This document shows positions 58,547 through 64,000 of a DNA stretch of 64,000 nucleotides, piece by piece. The position numbers and the translations under genes are program-made. Under the pieces are notes generated by a model. It was given only the letters and a program-made list of their open reading frames with translations. It made no database searches and was not told where the DNA came from. Every line of letters begins with the position of its first letter. Positions within the stretch are counted from its first letter, which is position 1. Location of the stretch: contig NC_017093.1 in the NCBI RefSeq assembly GCF_000284295.1, forward strand, positions 4,216,001 through 4,280,000. The letters run 5' to 3'. Source of the DNA: Actinoplanes missouriensis 431 (GTDB taxonomy: Bacteria > Actinomycetota > Actinomycetes > Mycobacteriales > Micromonosporaceae).

Positions 58547-59833
58547 TCAGTGGCGCAGGTGAGGCTGGAGGACCAGGGCGGCGGCGCCGGTCGCGGAGGC
58601 TGTCGCGGCGGCCAGGGAGACCGTGACGGTTACCGCGCGGTGCCAGGTTCGGGCGTCGGCGGGGGCTATCCGGCGCTGGATCGCCGGGCCGTAGACGAAC
58701 GACGCCGCCGCGAAGCCTGCCCCGGTCAGCACGACGAGATCGAGGTCGAGCAGGTTGACGACGGATTCGGCGGCGGCTGCCACGTAGGTCGCCGATTCCT
58801 CCAGCAGGGCGAGGCAGGCCGGCGCCCCCGCGCGGGCAGCACGCGCCACGGCCGCGAAGTCGGCGGCAACCCCGCGTGAGCCGGCGGACTGCGGTGATCC
58901 GGCGGACTGGCGTGATCCGGCGGGCTGGCGTGATCCGGGAGGGAACCCGCGCGGCCCGGGGGCGGGGTGCGGCGACGCGGCGGCGGGCGACAGAGGTAGC
59001 TCGGCTTCGGCTGCTGCCTGCGGGTTTGCGCTGGCGGCGGCCACCACGGCACGGGGGCCGGCCACCGCCTCGAGGCAGCCGCGGGCGCCGCACCAGCAGG
59101 GTGGGCCGTCCACGCGTACGCAGAAATGGCCGAACTCCCCGCCTCGCAGCGCCTGACCGCCCACCACGATGCCGGCGCCGATGCCGCTGCCCATGTGGAG
59201 CGCGGCGAAGGACCGTTCCGGGCCGAGCCGGGCCACCCAGTATTCGCCGATCGCGGCGGCCGTCGCCTCGTTCTCGACCAGCACGTTCATGCCGGTGGCC
59301 GCGGACAGCTCGCCGCCGAGGGTGACCGGCAACCCGGAGCCGGCGAGGCCGATGCCGGCACACCGTGCGGCATCCACCCCAGACCCGGCGAGCAGCACGA
59401 CGACCCCGGCAGCCAGCTCATCCGCCGAGACCGCCGAGACCGCCGCGCCGGAAGGAGTCGAGGACAGCGGGCGGGCCAACCGGGAGATGATGCCGCCGGT
59501 CTGGCCGGTCAGCACGAACGTCGCCCGTCCCGCATCCAGGTAGACCCCGACCGCGATCCGCGCCGCCGGGTCGAGCCGCAGCAGGGTGCGCGGCTTGCCG
59601 GCCGTCGGGGTGCGGCCGGTCTCGACGACCAGGCCTTCGTCGAGCAGGCGGCGCACCGTCATCGATACCGACGCCTCGGTGAGCCCGGTCGCCGCCGCGA
59701 TCTCCACCCGGCTCAGCGGCTCGGCGGCCCGGATCGCGTCGAGGATCGCCTCCCGCGCCCGCCCTCGAGCAGAACGCACCGGCCCCTGAGCCGATTCCGC
59801 GGGCCCCTGGGCGGAACGCGCCGTTCGTCCCAC
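58547..59833 (-). CDS. ROK-family repressor, probably of mannose/mannan use
   Basis: A 428-residue protein. N-terminal HTH (LSRVEIAAATGLTEASVSMT, then RRLLDEGLVVETG) followed by a ROK domain with VLVENEATAAAIGEYW, GSGIGAGIVVGGQALRGGEF and the zinc motif HFCVRVDGPPCWCGARGCLE. An extra ~50-residue Ala/Pro/Ser stretch after the zinc motif contains the repeat GSRQPAGSRQSAGSPQSAG, coded by an 18-base repeat near 58890-58930. Divergent from the beta-mannosidase gene, which it likely controls; a CTTA-N11-TAAG pair lies in the 50-base gap. GTG start. Confidence 0.87.
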   Translation of the reverse strand: MGRTARSAQGPAESAQGPVRSARGRAREAILDAIRAAEPLSRVEIAAATGLTEASVSMTVRRLLDEGLVVETGRTPTAGKPRTLLRLDPAARIAVGVYLDAGRATFVLTGQTGGIISRLARPLSSTPSGAAVSAVSADELAAGVVVLLAGSGVDAARCAGIGLAGSGLPVTLGGELSAATGMNVLVENEATAAAIGEYWVARLGPERSFAALHMGSGIGAGIVVGGQALRGGEFGHFCVRVDGPPCWCGARGCLEAVAGPRAVVAAASANPQAAAEAELPLSPAAASPHPAPGPRGFPPGSRQPAGSRQSAGSPQSAGSRGVAADFAAVARAARAGAPACLALLEESATYVAAAAESVVNLLDLDLVVLTGAGFAAASFVYGPAIQRRIAPADARTWHRAVTVTVSLAAATASATGAAALVLQPHLRH

Positions 59834-59883
59834 CGCGGCCCCCTTCGTTGACGGGCTTAGTTCAGCAGCTTAAGAATATGGTC

Positions 59884-62307
59884 ATGCGCAAGACCGAGCT
59901 GCACAACGGGTGGACCGTCCGAGCGACCGGCGGCCCGGTCCCACCGGAGATCGCCGACGTCACCGTCCCGGCCACCGTGCCGGGCACCGTGCACACCGAC
60001 CTGCTGGCGGCGGGCCTGATCCCGGACCCCTACCTCGGCGAGAACGAGGCGGCGCTCGCCTGGTTCCATCGGTCCTCCTGGCGGTACGACACGGTCCTGC
60101 GCGCCGCGCCCGCCGAGCCGGGGGAGCGGGTGGAGCTGGTCTTCGACGGCTTGGACACGGTGGCGTCGATCGAACTGGACGGCGTGGAGCTGGGCCGGAC
60201 CGCGAACATGCATCGAAGCTTCCGGTTCGACGTGGGCACCCTGCTGACCGGGGAGGATCAGACCCTCACGGTACGGTTCGAGCCCGCTCTCGACTACGCC
60301 GAAAAGGTGCAGCAGGAGATCGGTGAGCGGCCCCGGCCGTACCCTCATCCGTTCAACGCGGTCCGGAAGATGGCCTGCTCGTTCGGCTGGGACTGGGGTC
60401 CCGACCTGCAGACCGCCGGGATCTGGAAGCCGGTGCGGCTGGAGCGCTGGAGTGTCGCCCGGCTCGCCGCGGTCCGTCCGCTGGCCACCCGCACGCACCT
60501 GAGCGTGGCCGTCGACGTGGAGCGCCCGGCCGACGCGACCCTCGCCCTGGAGGTGCTGGTCGGGGAGGGCATCCGCCGCCGGCATCCGCTGCCGCGGACC
60601 GGCCCGGCCACCGCGACCGTCGAGATCGACGTGCCGGACGCGCCGGTCTGGTGGCCCGCCGGATACGGTGAGCAGACGCTCGTGCCGATCACCGTGAAAC
60701 TGCTGCACCAGGGTGACACCCTGGACCGCCACGATTCCCAGGTCGGGTTCCGCGACGTGCGGCTGGACGAGTCGCCGGACGAACACGGGACCGCGTTCAC
60801 CCTGGTCGTCAACGATCAGCCGATCTTCGTCCGCGGGTTCAACTGGATCCCGGAGGATCATCTGCTGACGCGGATCACCCGTACCCGATTGGAACGTGCG
60901 GTGGACCGTGCCGCCGCCGCCAACGCCAACCTGTTGCGGGTCTGGGGTGGCGGGATCTGGGAAAGCGACGACTTCTACGACGTCTGCGACGCCCGGGGCA
61001 TCCTGGTCTGGCAGGACTTCCCGCTCGCGTGCGCGGGCTACGCCGAGGAGGAGCCGATCCGCTCCGAGATCCTCGCCGAGGCCCGGGAGAACGTGACGCG
61101 TCTCGCCCCGCACCCGTCGCTGATCCTGTGGAACGGCGGGAACGAGAACATCTGGGGGTACGAGGACTGGGGCTGGAAGGCGGCCCTGAACGGCCTGACC
61201 TGGGGCGCGAGGTACTACTACGAGGACTTCCCGGCGCTGCTGGCCGAGCTCGACCCGACCCGCCCCTACCATCCGGGCAGCCCGTCCAGCCCCGGCCAGG
61301 ACGCGCACCCGAACGACGACAGGCACGGCACCCGCCACGAGTGGGAGGCCTGGAACCGCGAGGACTACACGTTCCACGACCGTTTCGTGCCCCGGTTCTG
61401 CTCGGAGTTCGGCTGGCAGGCGCCGCCGGCGTGGTCCACGCTGACCGAGACCTTGGAACCGGGTGACCTGCGCAAGGACTCGCCGGCGTTCCTGCTGCAC
61501 CAGAAGGCGGAGGACGGCAACGGCAAGCTGGACCGGGGACTGACGCATCACATGCGGGTGCCGTCCGATTTCGATGACTGGCACTGGGCGACTCAGCTGA
61601 ACCAGGCGCGGGCCACCCGGCATGCGGTGCTGCATCTGCGCTCGCACGCGCCGCGGACCATGGGCAGCATCCTGTGGCAGCTCAACGACTGCTGGCCGGT
61701 GACGTCGTGGGCGGTGGTCGACGGGGCTGAGCGGCTGAAACCGGCGTGGTACGCGGTGCGGTCGGCGTATGCGCCGCGGGCGTTGGGGTTCGTGACCCGG
61801 GACGGTGGGTTGATGCTGGTCGCGATCAATGACACCGCTGAGGCGTGGACGGATGCCGCCGCGCAAATCCGGCAAATCGGCTTTGACGGAAAAACCATTA
61901 GTGAGCGTACGGCGGATCTGGACGTCCCCGCCCACGGGGTGAGACTGATTCCGATCGGGGAGCTGGCGGTCGCCGATCCGACCCGTGAGGTCCTCGTCGC
62001 CGACGCCGGAGGCCTGCGCGCCACCCATCTGTTCGCCGAGGACCACTCCCTCGCCTTCGACCCGGCGCCTCCGGCGATGGACGTGCGGCGCGTCGGCACC
62101 GGATACGAGGTGACCGTGACCGCGACCGCGTACCTGCGGGATGGCGCTCTTCTGGCCGACCGGGTGGCGCCCGACGCGACGGTGGACGACATGCTGATCG
62201 ATCTGCTGCCCGGGGAGAGCCACACATTTTCGGTCACGACCACCGCGACGGTCGACGACGCGGCCTTCCTCGCGGCGCTGCGCTCGGCGAACAGCCTGGC
62301 CGGCTGA
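59884..62307 (+). CDS. GH2 beta-mannosidase
   Basis: An 807-residue enzyme without a signal peptide, so it cleaves manno-oligosaccharides to mannose inside the cell. The start (KTELHNGWTVRATGG, VPGTVHTDLLAAGLIPDPYL) and RSSWRYDT are typical of the family. The acid/base is Glu421 in LWNGGNENIWGYEDWGW and the nucleophile Glu508 in VPRFCSEFGWQAPP. ATG 59884 lies 6 bases after AAGAAT, suggesting a leaderless start; ATG 59878 would add two residues. A regulator-like gene starts 1 base after its stop. It completes the mannan pathway begun by the GH5 mannanase. Confidence 0.93.
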   Translation: MRKTELHNGWTVRATGGPVPPEIADVTVPATVPGTVHTDLLAAGLIPDPYLGENEAALAWFHRSSWRYDTVLRAAPAEPGERVELVFDGLDTVASIELDGVELGRTANMHRSFRFDVGTLLTGEDQTLTVRFEPALDYAEKVQQEIGERPRPYPHPFNAVRKMACSFGWDWGPDLQTAGIWKPVRLERWSVARLAAVRPLATRTHLSVAVDVERPADATLALEVLVGEGIRRRHPLPRTGPATATVEIDVPDAPVWWPAGYGEQTLVPITVKLLHQGDTLDRHDSQVGFRDVRLDESPDEHGTAFTLVVNDQPIFVRGFNWIPEDHLLTRITRTRLERAVDRAAAANANLLRVWGGGIWESDDFYDVCDARGILVWQDFPLACAGYAEEEPIRSEILAEARENVTRLAPHPSLILWNGGNENIWGYEDWGWKAALNGLTWGARYYYEDFPALLAELDPTRPYHPGSPSSPGQDAHPNDDRHGTRHEWEAWNREDYTFHDRFVPRFCSEFGWQAPPAWSTLTETLEPGDLRKDSPAFLLHQKAEDGNGKLDRGLTHHMRVPSDFDDWHWATQLNQARATRHAVLHLRSHAPRTMGSILWQLNDCWPVTSWAVVDGAERLKPAWYAVRSAYAPRALGFVTRDGGLMLVAINDTAEAWTDAAAQIRQIGFDGKTISERTADLDVPAHGVRLIPIGELAVADPTREVLVADAGGLRATHLFAEDHSLAFDPAPPAMDVRRVGTGYEVTVTATAYLRDGALLADRVAPDATVDDMLIDLLPGESHTFSVTTTATVDDAAFLAALRSANSLAG

Positions 62308-62308
62308 G

Positions 62309-63151
62309 ATGGGCGGCCTGGTCGGCCTGCTCCTCACCGGCGGCGCCGCCCAGGTCGGCGTCGAGCCGTTCTTCCTGGAGCTGATCGACGGTATGGAGGA
62401 GGTCCTCGCGCCGCAGGGCGTCACCGTGTTGCTGCTGGTGGCACCCGACCTCGAGGCGGAACTCGACACCTACCGCCGCTGGTCGGCCGACCACACCGTC
62501 GCCGCGGTCATCGTCGTCAACCTGGTCCACGACGACGTGCGCCCGCGGCGCCTCGCCACCCTCGGCCTGCCCGCCGTCCTGGCCGGCCGCGGCGACCCCG
62601 GCTTCCCGCGTGTGCTCACCGAGGACGCGGCCGCCATGACGGCAGCCGCCCAAGCCCTGATCGCCCTCGGTCACCGCACGATCGGCCGCGTCACCGGCCC
62701 GCCGGCTCTGGTGCACACCGCCGAGCGTTCCGCCGCGCTCGCGGCGGCGGAGCACCACCATCCGGGGGTACGGGTGATCGAGACCGAAGGCGACTACGGC
62801 GCCGAATCGGGTGTCCGTGGCATCCACACGCTGCTCGCCGCCGACCCACCGCCCACCGCGGTCATCTTCGACAACGACGTGATGGCGGTCGCCGCCGCCC
62901 AGGAGCTGTCCCGCGCCGGCATCACCGGCGTCAGCCTGCTGGCCGGCGACGACTCGCCGCTCTGCGAGCTGGCGTCACCGCCGCTCTCCGCCCTGAGCAC
63001 CAACGCGCACGCCCACGGCCGCATCCTCGGCCGGGCGGTCGCCGAGCTGCTCGCCGGTGCCGCCCCGCGCGACCACGCCGGCCCGGCGAGCGGGCTGCGG
63101 CACCGCGCCACCACGGCCCCGCCTCAGAGCTTGGGCAGCCCAGGGTCGTAG
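62309..63151 (+). CDS. LacI-type sugar-sensing protein lacking the DNA-binding domain
   Basis: A 280-residue protein that starts right at the periplasmic-binding-protein-like domain of LacI/GalR regulators (GGLVGLLLTGGAAQVGVEPF). It shows the usual hinge strands TVAAVIVVNLVHDDVRP, GLPAVLAGRGDP, ALGHRTIGRVTGPPALVHTA and PTAVIFDNDVMAVAAAQELS. The usual ~60-residue HTH and hinge before this domain are absent, and the sequence upstream codes for the end of beta-mannosidase. ATG follows the beta-mannosidase stop by 1 base, so it is coupled. It may bind a sugar and act through a partner, or be a decaying regulator. Confidence 0.75.
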   Translation: MGGLVGLLLTGGAAQVGVEPFFLELIDGMEEVLAPQGVTVLLLVAPDLEAELDTYRRWSADHTVAAVIVVNLVHDDVRPRRLATLGLPAVLAGRGDPGFPRVLTEDAAAMTAAAQALIALGHRTIGRVTGPPALVHTAERSAALAAAEHHHPGVRVIETEGDYGAESGVRGIHTLLAADPPPTAVIFDNDVMAVAAAQELSRAGITGVSLLAGDDSPLCELASPPLSALSTNAHAHGRILGRAVAELLAGAAPRDHAGPASGLRHRATTAPPQSLGSPGS

Positions 63152-64000
63152 ATCCGGTAGTGGTCCGCGCACATCCAGAGGAAGTCGCCGGACTCGGAGA
63201 CCACCCGGCGCAGACCGCCGAACTGCCGGGCCGGATCCAGCTGAAGGAGCAGCTCGCGAACCGCGCGGAACCCGCTCACCTCGTCCGATACACCGGCCGG
63301 GGTCTTGTGTTCGCCGGCAGTCGCGGGCAGCAGGTTCGCCGTCGCTCCCATCAGATCGATTTCGGCCTTGAGCCGCTTCATCTCGTTCGTCCGTCCGGTA
63401 TCGACCACACCGAGCAGACCCGCCATCGCGCCGGCCATCGGCATGATGCGCAGGATCGTGGACAGCCGCACGAGGTAGGGCTCGGCCCGGACGAACCACT
63501 CACGGGTCTGCTCGAAGCGGTATTCACCGTTGTCGCAGCGATGCTGGCTCTCCGGGAACTCGCACCACAGGCTGAGGACGAACCGCTGGCTGAGCAGGCG
63601 CGCGGGATTGAGCCGGGCCCGGTTGATCGGCGCGATGCTGATCAACGCCGGACAGTCCGCCACCTCGGTGGCGAGCATCCGCCGTACCGTGTGGAGCATG
63701 AGCGCGGTCTCGCTTGCGATCTCCTCGACCTGGCTCACCGAGGCCGAGACCTGCGAGATGCTGCGGGCCAGGGCGTCGATGCGATGCTCCTGGCGGCTGA
63801 GGATGGTCGGCCCGGACTCGTAGGTGTCCGGGAAGCCGATCAGCACCGAGGTGAGCGCCATTTCGCGCAGGCAGGTGTGGCAGGTCACCACCTCCCGCCC
63901 GTTCTGGAACAGACCGTCCAGCGTCGACAGCGGGAAGGTCCCGGTGCAGGGCGCTCCCTTGAGCGAATTCGGACAGGGTACGAGGAGCTGGTAGCGCAGC
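63124..64000 (-). CDS. C-terminal part of a large protein of uncertain family (COR/LRR-like), running off the window
   Basis: At least 292 residues; the frame continues past the right edge. The visible part has paired cysteines at the start (LVPCPNSLKGAPC, EVVTCHTCLREM), a helical, coiled-coil-like stretch (RIDALARSISQVSASVSQVE) and the pattern FVLSLWCEFPESQHRCDNGE, YRFEQTREWFVRAEPYLVRL, STILRIMPMAGAMAGLLGVV. This resembles, from memory, the end of actinobacterial COR-domain or LRR/small-GTPase proteins used in signalling or defence, but I am not sure. It overlaps the LacI-like gene's end by 28 bases in convergent orientation. Confidence 0.6.
   Translation of the reverse strand, partial: LRYQLLVPCPNSLKGAPCTGTFPLSTLDGLFQNGREVVTCHTCLREMALTSVLIGFPDTYESGPTILSRQEHRIDALARSISQVSASVSQVEEIASETALMLHTVRRMLATEVADCPALISIAPINRARLNPARLLSQRFVLSLWCEFPESQHRCDNGEYRFEQTREWFVRAEPYLVRLSTILRIMPMAGAMAGLLGVVDTGRTNEMKRLKAEIDLMGATANLLPATAGEHKTPAGVSDEVSGFRAVRELLLQLDPARQFGGLRRVVSESGDFLWMCADHYRIYDPGLPKL

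Noticed and set aside
59857..62469. An 870-codon open frame on the minus strand
   Set aside because: It is antisense to the beta-mannosidase gene, whose catalytic motifs are clear.
1..64000. tRNA or rRNA genes
   Set aside because: I saw no cloverleaf with a T-arm GTTCRA pattern and no rRNA-like sequence; a covariance-model scan would be needed to be certain.

Overview
The window is strongly GC-rich, with tightly packed genes, many GTG starts, four-base ATGA/GTGA overlaps and several starts that sit 6-9 bases after a TAnnnT-like -10 box (leaderless genes). Secreted glycoside hydrolases with Ser/Pro linkers and CBM2 modules, GntR/ROK/TetR regulators and a narGHJI operon point to a mycelial soil actinomycete, most likely of the Micromonosporaceae (Actinoplanes-like). 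That placement is an inference from gene content and style, not from a marker gene.

Layout. 1-7.9 kb: start of a FadH-like reductase, a secreted GH18 chitinase, a cutinase, a GntR/FCD regulator divergent from a large FAD/Fe-S D-2-hydroxyacid dehydrogenase, and a Baeyer-Villiger-type monooxygenase. 8.1-12.1 kb: a four-gene translationally coupled operon (MprF/DUF2156-like lipid aminoacylation protein, membrane-anchored protein, esterase, SGNH lipoprotein). 12.1-13.2 kb: a decayed endonuclease/phosphatase gene, a 456-bp element with 27-bp terminal inverted repeats, and repeat arrays. 13.2-21.4 kb: a hydrolase/methyltransferase divergent pair, then narGHJI behind a DosR/DevR-like box.

21.4-27.4 kb is the accessory highlight. 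Behind a spacer with a long hairpin lies a three-gene operon: a CHAT (caspase-like) protease fused to TPR-like and WD40-like repeats, a 264-residue protein with the layout of a bacterial gasdermin, and a C14 caspase-like protease. I read it as a gasdermin cell-death (probable antiphage) system with two different caspase-fold proteases.

27.4-45.7 kb: secreted esterase, GH13 amylase, an Hsp70-TM-beta-propeller fusion, desaturase, leuA with a divergent GntR gene, aidB with a TetR gene carrying a coding minisatellite, a sulfatase and a GGDEF/EAL protein. 45.2-48.5 kb: a two-component system flanked by PepSY and small membrane-protein genes whose promoters share a CTTARC-N5-CTTATC direct repeat. 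49-63 kb: polysaccharide use: GH6 cellulase and GH5 mannanase, each behind a CebR-like GGGAGCGCTCCC palindrome, ROK regulators, a GH2 beta-mannosidase and a LacI-type sensor lacking its HTH, with SelO, LigT-like, arginase-like and hydrolase genes between. The window ends in a partial protein of uncertain family.

Antisense open frames longer than 1,000 codons occur because of base composition and were not called.
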